DNA of 64,000 bases from Solirubrobacter sp963736505 (GTDB lineage Bacteria > Actinomycetota > Thermoleophilia > Solirubrobacterales > Solirubrobacteraceae), in contig CAVTOZ010000005.1 of the NCBI GenBank assembly GCA_963736505.1, positions 62,001 through 126,000 on the forward strand. Reading direction: 5' to 3'. Both the position numbers and the translations under genes were made by a program. The number at the start of each line of letters is the position of its first letter. Position 1 is the first letter of the stretch. Of the stretch, positions 25,799 to 33,866 are shown piece by piece. The notes below the pieces were generated by a model. The model searched no databases and was not told where the DNA came from. It saw nothing but the letters and a program-made list of their open reading frames with translations.

Positions 25799-26722
25799 AT
25801 GGCCTCCGAGAGCCACAAGACCGTCTACCTCGCGCTGGCCGCCAACGCGGGCATCGGCGTCGCCAAGCTCGCGGGCGGCCTGGTCAGCGGCTCCAGCGCG
25901 ATGCTCGCCGAGGCCGCGCACTCGGTCGCGGACACGACCAACCAGCTGCTGCTGCTCGCCTCGCTGAACCTCGCCGAGCGCGAGCCGGACGCCGAGCACC
26001 CGTTCGGCTACGGCAAGGAGCGCTTCTTCTGGTCGTTCCTGGCGGCCGTCTTCATCTTCGTCTCGGGCGCCGCGTTCTCGATCTTCGAGGGCATCCACCG
26101 GATGCTCGAGGGCGGCGGCGCGGAGGGCGGCTCCGGGATCGCGTTCGCCGTGCTCGCGCTGGCCGTCGTGCTCGAGGGGTCATCGCTGCTGCGCGCCGCG
26201 CGCCAGACGCGCGGCGAGGCCGAGCGCAGGCAGCGCAGCTTCGCGCGCCACATCCGCGTCAGCCGCGACCCGACGACCAAGACCGTCGTGTTCGAGGACA
26301 GCGCCGCCGTCGCCGGCGTTCTGCTCGCCGCCGCGGGCCTCGGCCTCACGCAGCTGACCGGCGATGCGGTCTACGACGGCGCCGCGTCGGTGCTGATCGG
26401 CGTGCTGCTGGCGGTCGTCGCGTTCACGCTCGGTCGCGACAGCAAGGGGCTGCTGATCGGCGAGGGCGCGCTGCCGGAGGAGCGCGAGGCGCTCGAGCGC
26501 GTGTTCCGCGAGCACCCGCAGGTCGACTCGCTCGAGGAGCTGCTCACGATGGCGCTCGGCCCCGGCTCGCTGCTCGTCGCGGCGCGCTTCGACATCGCGG
26601 GCGGGCTCGACTCCGACGCCGTCGAGACGCTCGCCGACGAGCTCGACCGCCAGCTCCACGAGGCCGTGCCGGACGTCGGCGAGGTGTTCCTCGACCCGAC
26701 CCGGCGTAGAGTCCGGCGATGA
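25799..26722 (+). CDS. Cation diffusion facilitator family transporter
   Basis: 307 residues. CDF fold with six membrane helices; the metal site in helix II is in SSAMLAEAAHSVADTTNQ and the helix V region is DSAAVAGVLLAAAGL. A cytoplasmic domain follows (REHPQVDSLEELLTMALGP). It exports divalent metals such as Zn, Fe or Mn in exchange for protons. The stop overlaps the start of the PLP-dependent gene (ATGA), so the two are co-translated. The motif is closer to the Fe/Mn-type CDFs than to CzcD; metal not determined. Confidence 0.9.
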   Translation: MASESHKTVYLALAANAGIGVAKLAGGLVSGSSAMLAEAAHSVADTTNQLLLLASLNLAEREPDAEHPFGYGKERFFWSFLAAVFIFVSGAAFSIFEGIHRMLEGGGAEGGSGIAFAVLALAVVLEGSSLLRAARQTRGEAERRQRSFARHIRVSRDPTTKTVVFEDSAAVAGVLLAAAGLGLTQLTGDAVYDGAASVLIGVLLAVVAFTLGRDSKGLLIGEGALPEEREALERVFREHPQVDSLEELLTMALGPGSLLVAARFDIAGGLDSDAVETLADELDRQLHEAVPDVGEVFLDPTRRRVRR

Positions 26723-28035
26723 TCCTCGACGCCGCTCTGCTGGAACGCACGAAGGCGCACGCGGAGGCCTTCCTGGCCGGGCTGCCGGAGCGCCGCGTCG
26801 GCCCGCGAGGCGACCCGGACGGGCTGCGGATCGCGCTCACCGACGACGGCGTGCCGGCGGCGACGGTGATCGACGAGCTGGTCGCGGCCGCCGAGCCCGG
26901 GCTCGCCGCCTCCGCCGGCCCGCGCTACTTCGGCTTCGTCACGGGCGAGGCGCTGCCGGCCGCGCTCGCGGCCGACTGGCTCGCGGCGGCGTGGGACCAG
27001 AACGGCGGCCTGTACGCGACCTCGCCGGCCGCCGCCGTCGCGGAGGAGGTCGCCGAGGGCTGGCTGCTCGACGTGCTCGGCCTCCCGGCGACCGCGGGCG
27101 TCGGGATGGTCACCGGCGGCCAGATGGCGAACTTCACGTGCCTCGCGGTCGCGCGCGACGAGGTGCTGCGGCGCGCCGGCTGGGACGTCGCGCGCGACGG
27201 GCTCAACGGCGCCCCGCGGATCGACGTGGTGGTGGGCGAGGAGGCGCACGGGACCGTCTTCCGCGCGCTGCGGATGCTCGGCCTCGGCGAGCCGCGCCGG
27301 ATCGCGGCCGACGACCAGGGCGCGATCGACGCGGACGCGCTCGCGCGCATCGACGGCCCCGCGATCGTGTGCGCGCAGGCGGGCAACGTCAACTCCGGTG
27401 CATTCGACCCGTTCGGCGCGATCGCGGACGCGTGCGGCGAGAACACGTGGCTGCACATCGACGGCGCGTTCGGCCTGTGGGCGGGAGCGAGCCCGTCCCG
27501 GCGCCACCTCGTCGCCGGCGCCGAGCGCGCCGACTCGTGGGCCGTCGACGCGCACAAGTGGCTCAACGTGCCCTACGACAGCGGGCTCGCGATCGTCGCC
27601 GACCGCGAGGCGCACGCGCGCACGTTCGCGCTCACCGCCGCCTACCTGATCGCGTCCGGCCGGCGCGAGCCGGCCTACCTGGTGCCGGAGTCCTCGCGCC
27701 GCGCGCGCGGCTTCGCGCTCTACGCCGCGCTGCGCCAGCTCGGCCGCCGCGGGGTCTGCGAGCTCGTCGACCGCTGCTGCGAGCACGCCGCCCACATGGC
27801 CCGCCTGCTCGCCGGCGGCGGGATCGAGATCGTCAACGACGTCGTGCTCAACCAGGTCGTCGCCGGGCTCACCGAGGCGGAGATCGAGCGCGTCCAGGCC
27901 GAGGGCACGCTGTGGGCGGGCGGCACCGTCTGGCGCGGCCGCCAGGCGCTGCGGATCTCGATCTCCGGCTGGGCGACGACGAGCGGCGACGTCGAGCGCG
28001 CCGCCGCCGCGATCCTCACGACGACAGGTCGCTGA
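26719..28035 (+). CDS. Pyridoxal-phosphate-dependent decarboxylase/aminotransferase family
   Basis: 438 residues from ATG 26719. Group II decarboxylase-like fold type I enzyme: GPRYFGFVTGEALPAALAAD, the glycine-rich VTGGQMANFTCLAVARDEV, active-site His in EEAHGTVF, NTWLHIDGAFG and the PLP lysine in DAHKWLNVPYDSG. Relatives decarboxylate aromatic or acidic amino acids. Fusion-like coupling to a cation transporter is unusual. Specificity cannot be told. The last 20 bases overlap the convergent M28-type gene. Confidence 0.9.
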   Translation: MILDAALLERTKAHAEAFLAGLPERRVGPRGDPDGLRIALTDDGVPAATVIDELVAAAEPGLAASAGPRYFGFVTGEALPAALAADWLAAAWDQNGGLYATSPAAAVAEEVAEGWLLDVLGLPATAGVGMVTGGQMANFTCLAVARDEVLRRAGWDVARDGLNGAPRIDVVVGEEAHGTVFRALRMLGLGEPRRIAADDQGAIDADALARIDGPAIVCAQAGNVNSGAFDPFGAIADACGENTWLHIDGAFGLWAGASPSRRHLVAGAERADSWAVDAHKWLNVPYDSGLAIVADREAHARTFALTAAYLIASGRREPAYLVPESSRRARGFALYAALRQLGRRGVCELVDRCCEHAAHMARLLAGGGIEIVNDVVLNQVVAGLTEAEIERVQAEGTLWAGGTVWRGRQALRISISGWATTSGDVERAAAAILTTTGR

Positions 28036-28915
28036 GCAGCCGCAGCACGGCCTCGCCGCTCTTGTCCAGCGACGCCTCGGACACGGCGGTGATGTCGTCG
28101 CAGGCCTTGTGCCAGCAGGGGAACGTGAAGTCGATCAGGTCGATCGACGGGACGCCGCGCTGCAGGAACGGTGTGTGGTCGTCCTCCACCACGCCCTGGA
28201 CCTCGTCGGGGAACGCGTCGCCGGAGCCGACCTCGGCGGCGGACTCGCGCAGCGCCGCCCACAGCTCGGGATCCGAGCTCTGGTCGCGCGGGATCGCGAG
28301 GTCCTTGTCGGCGACGAAGTCGAGCAGGATCATCGCCTGCAGCTGCTTGGCGTGGCGGCGCGCGTAGGCCTTCGAGCCGCGCACGCCGGTGCCGAGGAAG
28401 TCGCTGTCGTCGGTCGCCTCCTCGCCGTCGAAGGCGGCGAAGCGGATCGGCGGCGCGTCCGCGGGCCGCTTGATCCGCTTCAGCGCACGCGCGAGCTCGA
28501 GCATCTGCGCGGTGCCGCCGGCGCCGTCGTTGGCGCCGACGAAGCGCGGGAGGTCCTTGGTGTCGTAGTGGGCGGCGACGAGGATCGCCTTGCCCTTGCC
28601 CGGCAGCTCGCCGACGACGTTGCGCAGCCCGCCGGGCACCTTCTCGTAGCGCCCGTGCGGGAGCCGCGCGCGGATGTAGGCGGCGAGCCTGCGCGACGCC
28701 GCCGAGCCCGCGGGGCGCGGGCCGAGCGCGACCTGGTGGGAGAGCATCGCCCACGCGTGCGGGCCGTCGAAGCGGTCGACGGCCGCGACCGGCGCCGGCG
28801 CCGGCGTCGAGGCAGGCTTCGCGGCGCCCCCGCCGCAGCCGACCGCCAGCGCGGCGAGGAGCAGCACCGCCCTGGGAGCCGGTTGAAGAATTCCGGTACG
28901 CCTGCTGCGGCACAT
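28016..28915 (-). CDS. M28-type metallopeptidase / glutaminyl cyclase-like lipoprotein
   Basis: About 299 residues from ATG 28915. Lipoprotein signal with Cys about 27 (LLLAALAVGC). Zinc ligands and catalytic residues appear in order: AAHYDTKD, GANDGAGGTAQM, DGEEATDDSDF, and His in VEDDHTPFL. The block QRGVPSIDLIDFTFPCWH resembles glutaminyl-peptide cyclotransferases more than classical aminopeptidases. Residues 1-14 come from a 200-bp repeat element inserted at 28875-29074; a longer in-frame start at 28996 also lies inside that element. Convergent with the PLP gene. Confidence 0.85.
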   Translation of the reverse strand: MCRSRRTGILQPAPRAVLLLAALAVGCGGGAAKPASTPAPAPVAAVDRFDGPHAWAMLSHQVALGPRPAGSAASRRLAAYIRARLPHGRYEKVPGGLRNVVGELPGKGKAILVAAHYDTKDLPRFVGANDGAGGTAQMLELARALKRIKRPADAPPIRFAAFDGEEATDDSDFLGTGVRGSKAYARRHAKQLQAMILLDFVADKDLAIPRDQSSDPELWAALRESAAEVGSGDAFPDEVQGVVEDDHTPFLQRGVPSIDLIDFTFPCWHKACDDITAVSEASLDKSGEAVLRLLSDLSS

Positions 28916-29074
28916 CCGCGGCCTGGCCTCGCCCTGCGGGCTCGTCACCGGGCTTCGCCCTGCCCGCCACCCACGATGCTCACGTGGCAGAGCCACGCAT
29001 CACCATCGCGAGCGGCCCGAGGCATCCACGGCTGCACCACATCAGGGCGGACCGACCATTCTTCAACAGGCTCC
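28875..29074. mobile_element. 200-bp MITE-like element with terminal inverted repeats
   Basis: Ends GGAGCCGGTTGAAGAAT (28875-28891) and, inverted, GGAGCCTGTTGAAGAAT (29058-29074), both followed by sequence resembling CGGT. The element holds no transposase. It contains hairpin core B (28923-28964), a second hairpin GTGGC-TCT-GCCAC on the minus strand and an N-terminal part of the M28-type gene. The right end abuts the TAG of the acyl-CoA dehydrogenase. Four-base flanks CTAG and CCAG may be a decayed target duplication. The ends look IS1182-like from memory, not checked. Confidence 0.65.
28923..28964 (-). repeat. Mini-hairpin repeat core, copy B
   Basis: On the minus strand: hairpin 1 with arms GGGC and GCCC around GAA (28950-28960), linker GGTGACGA, hairpin 2 with arms GCCC and GGGC around GCA (28931-28941), then GAGGCC. 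This is the most regular copy. Its 3' flank GAGGCCAGG is the only Shine-Dalgarno-like sequence before the start at 28915. Confidence 0.65.
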
Positions 29075-30369
29075 TAGTCGTTGGAGGTCACCGCTTCCAG
29101 CACCTCGGCGAAGCGCGCCCGCGCCGCCTCGCGGCGGGTCGGCACGTGCTCGGTCGGGGTCTCGGTCGCCTCGTAGCCGCGCAGCACGCGCCGCGCGACC
29201 GACTGGCGGTGGACTTCGTCGGCGCCGTCGTAGAGCCGCGCGGCGCGCGCGTAGCGGTACATCTGCTCCAGCGGCAGGTCGGTCGAGTAGCCGAGTGCGC
29301 CGTGGATCTGCAGCGCGCGGTCGACGACGTCGAACAGCACGTTCGCGCCGTAGAACTTGATCAGCGAGATGTCGGTGCGCGCCGCGGACGCGCCCTCGGT
29401 GTCCATCTTCCACGCGGCGTGCAGCGTCATCAGCCGCGCGGCCTGCATCTGCGCGAGCGAGTCGGCGACCCAGTTCTGGACCGTCTGCTTGTCGGCCAGC
29501 ACCGAGCCGAACGCGTGGCGCGACACCGCGCGCTCGCACAGCATGTCGAACGCGCGCCGCGACACCCCGAGCCAGCGCATGCAGTGGTGGATGCGGCCCG
29601 GGCCGAGCCGCTGCTGGGCGATCAGGAAGCCGGCGCCGCGCGCGCCGAGCAGCGCGTCGGCCGGCACGCGCACGTTCTCGTAGTAGATCTCCGAGTGCCC
29701 GCCGTAGCGCCCGAAGTGCTCCTGCGGATGCTCCATGGTGGGCACGTCGCGCACGATCCGCACGCCGGGCGTGTCGGCCGGCAGGACGAACATGGAGGCG
29801 CGCTGGTGCGGCTGCGCCTCAGGGTCCGTGACCGCCATCACGATCAGGAAGTCCGCCACCGAGCCGTTGGTGGAGAACCACTTGTGGCCGTCGATGACCC
29901 ATTCGTCGCCGTCCTGCACCGCTCGCGTGCGCAGCAGCGTGGGATCCGAGCCGGCGGTCTCGGGCTCGGTCATCGAGAACGCGCTGCGCAGGTCGCCCGC
30001 CAGCAGCGGGTGCAGGTAGCGCTCCTTCTGGTCGGGCGTGCCCGCGAGCGCGAGCACCTCGGAGTTGCCGGAGTCGGGCGCCTGGTTGCCGAACACGGGC
30101 GGCGCGAACGGCGAGGAGCCGAGGATCTCGTGCATCAGCCCGAGCCGGACCTGGCCGAAGCCCTGCCCGCCGAGCTCGGGCGGCAGGTGCGCGGCCCACA
30201 GCCCGCGCTCCTTCACCCGCTCCTGCAGCGGCGCGATCGCGCGCCGGAAGCCGTCGTCCCCGAGCTCGTCGAAGACCGTCTCGATCGGCCACACCTCTTC
30301 GCGCACGAATTCGCGCATCCAGGCCAGTTGTGCCTCGAACTCGGGCTCGGTTGAGAAGTCCCACGCCAT
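29074..30369 (-). CDS. Acyl-CoA dehydrogenase
   Basis: 431 residues. FAD-dependent dehydrogenase: FSMTEPETAGSDPTLL, WVIDGHKWFSTNGS and the C-terminal FDVVDRALQIHGALGYSTDL and GADEVHRQSVAR. The block RIHHCMRWLGVSRRAFDML places it near the ACAD10/11-like group acting on branched or longer acyl chains; the catalytic base is probably the acidic residue in the last motif. It has its own promoter region with a palindrome at 30390. The stop codon touches the MITE-like element. Confidence 0.93.
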   Translation of the reverse strand: MAWDFSTEPEFEAQLAWMREFVREEVWPIETVFDELGDDGFRRAIAPLQERVKERGLWAAHLPPELGGQGFGQVRLGLMHEILGSSPFAPPVFGNQAPDSGNSEVLALAGTPDQKERYLHPLLAGDLRSAFSMTEPETAGSDPTLLRTRAVQDGDEWVIDGHKWFSTNGSVADFLIVMAVTDPEAQPHQRASMFVLPADTPGVRIVRDVPTMEHPQEHFGRYGGHSEIYYENVRVPADALLGARGAGFLIAQQRLGPGRIHHCMRWLGVSRRAFDMLCERAVSRHAFGSVLADKQTVQNWVADSLAQMQAARLMTLHAAWKMDTEGASAARTDISLIKFYGANVLFDVVDRALQIHGALGYSTDLPLEQMYRYARAARLYDGADEVHRQSVARRVLRGYEATETPTEHVPTRREAARARFAEVLEAVTSND

Positions 30370-30389
30370 GGCCCGGATGATCGCAGGAC

Positions 30390-30409
30390 GGGGTCTAGAC
30401 CCCAGTCAA
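30390..30409 (-). promoter_or_regulatory. Perfect palindrome next to a -35 box of the acyl-CoA dehydrogenase gene
   Basis: GGGGTCTAGACCCC (30390-30403) is a perfect 14-base palindrome. On the minus strand TTGACT (30404-30409), a good -35 box, lies directly before it, so the palindrome fills the promoter spacer. This is the layout of a TetR-type operator; the -10 box is weak. Confidence 0.55.
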
Positions 30410-30443
30410 GCTCTCACGCGAACGCGCCGATGCAAGCTGGACC

Positions 30444-30860
30444 ATGACCTCTCGCGCGCTTGCTCTCCTCGCCGCCTTCGCCAGCCCGTTGTTCATGGCC
30501 GCCGCGATCGCCGGCTGGCTGACCGACACGTGGCCCGCCAACTCCCTCACGCTGTTCGTCGCCGCGTGCGCCGTCCTGGGCGGCCCGGTGCTCGGCATCT
30601 TCCATGTGGCCACCGCGCACGAGGACGACTACGAGGAGGACGAGCAGCCGACGCTGGCGCTCGTCTCGATCGCGCCCGAGCCGCGGCGCCGGCGCGTCGC
30701 GTTCGACGCCGCCGCGCTCACCCCGCGCCTGATGGAGGCGCGCCGCTTCCACAACTGGCGCGAGCGCCAGAGCGACGTGCTCTCGCGGCGCGAGCGCGAG
30801 GAGCAGTTGCGGCGCAACCAGCGCCTCGCGCGCGAGATGCGCCGGGCCGGACGCGTCTAG
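30444..30860 (+). CDS. Small membrane protein with basic C-terminal tail
   Basis: 138 residues from ATG 30444. Two membrane helices (about 8-27 and 36-55) are followed by an acidic stretch (EDDYEEDEQ) and a strongly basic helical tail rich in Arg (WRERQSDVLSRREREEQL). No family recognised. It starts the run of plus-strand genes up to 33528; the gap to the next gene holds a hairpin that covers the next ribosome binding site. Confidence 0.72.
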   Translation: MTSRALALLAAFASPLFMAAAIAGWLTDTWPANSLTLFVAACAVLGGPVLGIFHVATAHEDDYEEDEQPTLALVSIAPEPRRRRVAFDAAALTPRLMEARRFHNWRERQSDVLSRREREEQLRRNQRLAREMRRAGRV

Positions 30861-30865
30861 CCTTC

Positions 30866-30889
30866 TCCCCCGCGATGTCTCGCGGGGGA
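30866..30889 (+). promoter_or_regulatory. Hairpin covering the ribosome binding site of the TauE-like gene
   Basis: A perfect 10-bp stem TCCCCCGCGA (30866-30875) and TCGCGGGGGA (30880-30889) with loop TGTC. The 3' arm contains GGGGGA, the Shine-Dalgarno for the ATG at 30892. Translation of the upstream gene stops only 5 bases before the stem, so ribosomes could open it: a coupling or attenuator device. No T-tract follows, so it is not a standard terminator. Confidence 0.6.
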
Positions 30890-30891
30890 AC

Positions 30892-31617
30892 ATGAGCGCG
30901 CTGATCGTCGCCGCCGGCACCGGCGTCGCGGCCGGCGCGCTGCTGCAGTCGGCGACCGGCTTCGGCTTCTCGCTCGTCGCGGCGCCGCTGGTGTTCGCCG
31001 CGATCGAGCCCGAGCAGGCCGTCGGGCTGATGATCCTGCTCGGCACCGAGGTCAACCTGCTCACGCTCGGGTCCGAGCGGCGCCGGCCCGAGCCGCTCTG
31101 GAGCACGTGCGCGCGGCTGCTCGCGTGGGCGGCGCCGGGCGCGCTCGCGGGCGTGTTCGTCCTGCGCGCGCTGTCGCCGCTGGCGCTGCAACTCGCGGTC
31201 ACCGCGGGCGTGCTCGGCACGCTCGCCGCGCGCCACGCCGCCGGGCGCCACGTGCGCGTGCCGGCGTGGGCGGCGGGCTTCGCGTCCGGTGCGTTGACGA
31301 CGTCGACGACGACGGCGGGGCCGCCGCTGCTGCTGCACCTGCTCGGGCGCGAGGTCCCGCCGGTGCAGGTGCGCGACAGCCTGACCGCGTGCTTCCTCGG
31401 GCTCAACGTGCTCGGCGCCGCGGCGCTGCTGGCCACCGGAACGCCCGCGGTGCCCGACGCGACGCTGGTCGCCGCGCTGATCCCGGCCGTGGCGCTCGGG
31501 AGCCTCGCGGGCCGGCGCGTGTTCGCGCGGCTCGCCGCCGGCGGGCGCTACGAGCCGGTGCTCAACGCCGTGCTCGTGTTAGCGGTCCTTGTCGGTCTCG
31601 TGAGCACGATCGCCTGA
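30892..31617 (+). CDS. TauE/SafE family sulfite exporter-like protein
   Basis: 241 residues, about seven or eight membrane helices. TauE/SafE signature GALLQSATGFGFSLVAAPLV in the first helix repeat and GFASGALTTSTTTAGPPLLL in the second. The family exports sulfite, sulfonates or organic anions; the substrate is unknown. Its Shine-Dalgarno is in the hairpin just upstream. Separated by 43 bases from the WS/DGAT gene. Confidence 0.88.
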   Translation: MSALIVAAGTGVAAGALLQSATGFGFSLVAAPLVFAAIEPEQAVGLMILLGTEVNLLTLGSERRRPEPLWSTCARLLAWAAPGALAGVFVLRALSPLALQLAVTAGVLGTLAARHAAGRHVRVPAWAAGFASGALTTSTTTAGPPLLLHLLGREVPPVQVRDSLTACFLGLNVLGAAALLATGTPAVPDATLVAALIPAVALGSLAGRRVFARLAAGGRYEPVLNAVLVLAVLVGLVSTIA

Positions 31618-31660
31618 CGGGGTACGCTTGCGCCCTCACCGTCGGGCGAGTGGAGGCAGC

Positions 31661-33121
31661 ATGGCGCAGGCGCACGGAGACCGGCTTTCGGCCATCGACG
31701 CGTCGTTCCTCGCGCAGGAGCGGGCCAACAGTCACATGCACGTCGGCGCGGTGCTGATCTTCGACGGACCGGCGCCCGCGTACGACGACTTCCTCACGCA
31801 CATCCGGTCGCGCCTGCACCTCGTGCCGCGCTACCGGCAGAAGCTCGCGTTCCCGCCGCTGGAGACGGGCCGCCCGGTGTGGGTCGACGACCCGACCTTC
31901 AACCTCTCCTACCACGTCCGCCACACGGCGCTGCCGCAGCCGGGCTCGGAGGAGCAACTGCTCGCGCTCGCCGCGCGGATCCACTCGCAGCGGCTCGACC
32001 GCGCGAAGCCGCTGTGGGAGACGTGGCTCGTGCAGGGCCTCGAGGGCGACCGCTTCGCGCTGATCTCCAAGAGCCATCACGCGCTCGTCGACGGCATCTC
32101 CGGCGTCGACCTGATGACGGTGCTGTTCGACTCCACGCCGGAGCCGGTGGTGGCGCCGCACGAGGGCGAGCCGTGGGTCGCGGCGCCCGAGCCGAGCGCC
32201 GCGTCGCTGGCCGCGCGCGGCGTGCGCGGCCTGGCGCGGCTGCCGTTCGACATCGCGGGCCGCGCGCTGTCGGCCGCGACCCACCCGGGCGAGGCGCTCG
32301 ACGACGCGCGCGAGGCGCTGGAGGGCGTCGGCGAGGTCGCCTGGGCGGCGCTGAACCCGGCGCCGTCGACGCCGCTGAACGTGCCGATCGGCCCGCACCG
32401 GCGGCTCGCGTTCGTGCGCAACGACCTGGCCGAGTTCAAGCTCGTCAAGGACGCGCTCGGCGGCACCGTCAACGACGTCGTGCTGACGGTCGTGGCCGGC
32501 GGCCTGCGGCGCCTGCTGCGCTCGCGCGGCGTGCGGACCGAGGGTCTGGAGCTGCGCGCGCTCGTGCCGGTCTCGACGCGGGCGCGCCACGAGCACGACG
32601 AGCTCGGCAACCGGATCGTCGCGATGCGCGGGCCGCTGCCCGTCTACGTCGAGGATCCCGTCGCGCGGCTGCGCGTCGTGCGCGAGGCGATGGGCGAGCT
32701 GAAGGAGTCCAAGCAGGCCGTCGGCGCGGAGCTGATCGCGGGGCTGGAGTCGTTCGCGCCGCCGACGATCCTCGCCCAGGCGTCGCGGCTGCAGTTCTCG
32801 ACGCGGCTGTTCAACCTGCTGGTGACGAACGTGCCGGGCCCGCAGTTCCCGCTCTACGTCCTCGGCCGCGAGCTGCGCGACCTGTTCCCGATCGCGTTCC
32901 TGCCCGAGAACCAGTCGCTCGCGGTCGCGATCATGTCCTACAACGGAAGCATCGACTTCGGGCTGCTCGGCGACTACGACGCGATGCCCGACATCGCGGA
33001 GTTCGGCGACATGCTCAACGCGTCGCTGGCCGAGCTGGTGCTCGCCGCCAAGGGCGAGTCGCCCAACGGCCGCCCGCGCCGCGCGCGGGCGGACAAGAGC
33101 GCCTCACCCGCGCCCCAGTAG
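31661..33121 (+). CDS. Wax ester synthase/diacylglycerol acyltransferase (WS/DGAT)
   Basis: 486 residues from ATG 31661 with GGAGG 5 bases before. The catalytic motif HHALVDG (HHxxxDG) is at about residue 139; the second family block is GGTVNDVVLTVVAGGLRRLL and the third NVPGPQFPLYVLG. It transfers acyl-CoA chains to diacylglycerol or fatty alcohols to make storage lipid at the membrane. The N-terminus RLSAIDASFLAQERANSHMH matches actinobacterial Tgs proteins. The acyl-CoA dehydrogenase nearby also fits lipid metabolism. Confidence 0.95.
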   Translation: MAQAHGDRLSAIDASFLAQERANSHMHVGAVLIFDGPAPAYDDFLTHIRSRLHLVPRYRQKLAFPPLETGRPVWVDDPTFNLSYHVRHTALPQPGSEEQLLALAARIHSQRLDRAKPLWETWLVQGLEGDRFALISKSHHALVDGISGVDLMTVLFDSTPEPVVAPHEGEPWVAAPEPSAASLAARGVRGLARLPFDIAGRALSAATHPGEALDDAREALEGVGEVAWAALNPAPSTPLNVPIGPHRRLAFVRNDLAEFKLVKDALGGTVNDVVLTVVAGGLRRLLRSRGVRTEGLELRALVPVSTRARHEHDELGNRIVAMRGPLPVYVEDPVARLRVVREAMGELKESKQAVGAELIAGLESFAPPTILAQASRLQFSTRLFNLLVTNVPGPQFPLYVLGRELRDLFPIAFLPENQSLAVAIMSYNGSIDFGLLGDYDAMPDIAEFGDMLNASLAELVLAAKGESPNGRPRRARADKSASPAPQ

Positions 33122-33126
33122 CCGCG

Positions 33127-33528
33127 GTGACGGCACGCGCCCGCCCGGCCGACGTCATCGACGTCTTCGTCTACGTCGTCGTCCTCAACCTTGCGATCCA
33201 GTACACGCCATCGGTCATCAGCGAGAGCTTCACCCTCTCACTGCTGACCGCGGTTCTGCTCAAGATCGCCCTGGAGGCGGTGATCCTGCTCAAGGGCGCG
33301 ATCCTCACCAGGCTCCGCGCCGCCGACACGCGGCGCGCCAAGCTCGCGGCCGCGATCTCGCTGTGGGTGGTCGCGGCCGGCAGCAAGCTCGTCGTGCTCG
33401 AGCTCGTCGACCTCGTCTTCGGCGAGTCCGTGAGCCTCGGCGGCTTCATCTCGGTGACGTTGCTCGTCGTCGCCCTGCTCGCGTCACGGGCCGCGGTGCG
33501 GCGCCTTCTCTATGACACCGCCGGTTAG
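33127..33528 (+). CDS. Small polytopic membrane protein
   Basis: 133 residues from GTG 33127, 5 bases after the WS/DGAT stop, so co-transcribed. About four membrane helices (VIDVFVYVVVLNLAIQYT, SLLTAVLLKIALEAVILLKG, LAAAISLWVVAAGSKLVVLE and SVTLLVVALLASRAAV). No family recognised. It might help seed or anchor lipid bodies, but this is only context. Convergent with DUF59 with 3 bases between stops. Confidence 0.75.
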   Translation: MTARARPADVIDVFVYVVVLNLAIQYTPSVISESFTLSLLTAVLLKIALEAVILLKGAILTRLRAADTRRAKLAAAISLWVVAAGSKLVVLELVDLVFGESVSLGGFISVTLLVVALLASRAAVRRLLYDTAG

Positions 33529-33531
33529 ACC

Positions 33532-33828
33532 TCAGTAGCCGAGCGCGAACTTCGCGTCCTCGGACATCTTGTCTGGGGTCCACGGCGGCGTGAAGACCAT
33601 GGTGGACGTCACGTTCTCGACGCCCGGGAGCTCGCCCACGAACTCCTGGATCTGCTCGCTCACCTGCGGGCCGATCGGGCACGCGGGTGTCGTCAACGTG
33701 AACGTAACGTTCACGTTGGATTCATCAATCTCGAGCCCGTAGATTAGACCGAGCTCGACGAAATCGAGCCCCAACTCGGGATCGATGACGTTGGAGAGCG
33801 CCTCGTAGACCTCGTCTTCGTCGATCAT
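33532..33828 (-). CDS. DUF59/MIP18 family metal-sulfur cluster assembly protein
   Basis: 98 residues. Pattern of the PaaD/SufT-like family: VYEALSNVIDPELGLDFVEL, LTLTTPACP-type core (TLTTPACPIGPQVSEQI) with one conserved Cys, and FTPPWTPDKMSEDAKFALGY at the end. Proteins of this family help insert Fe-S clusters into targets. Usually found with sufBCD; here it stands alone and is divergent from a STAS gene, with a palindrome in the shared region. Confidence 0.92.
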   Translation of the reverse strand: MIDEDEVYEALSNVIDPELGLDFVELGLIYGLEIDESNVNVTFTLTTPACPIGPQVSEQIQEFVGELPGVENVTSTMVFTPPWTPDKMSEDAKFALGY

Positions 33829-33866
33829 CGCAAGAGAGTGTAGAAATATCCGCGCGTCGGGGGTGT

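Noticed and set aside
28016..28035. Frameshift or fusion at the overlap of the PLP and M28-type genes
   Set aside because: Both reading frames end normally; the 20-base overlap is simply convergent.
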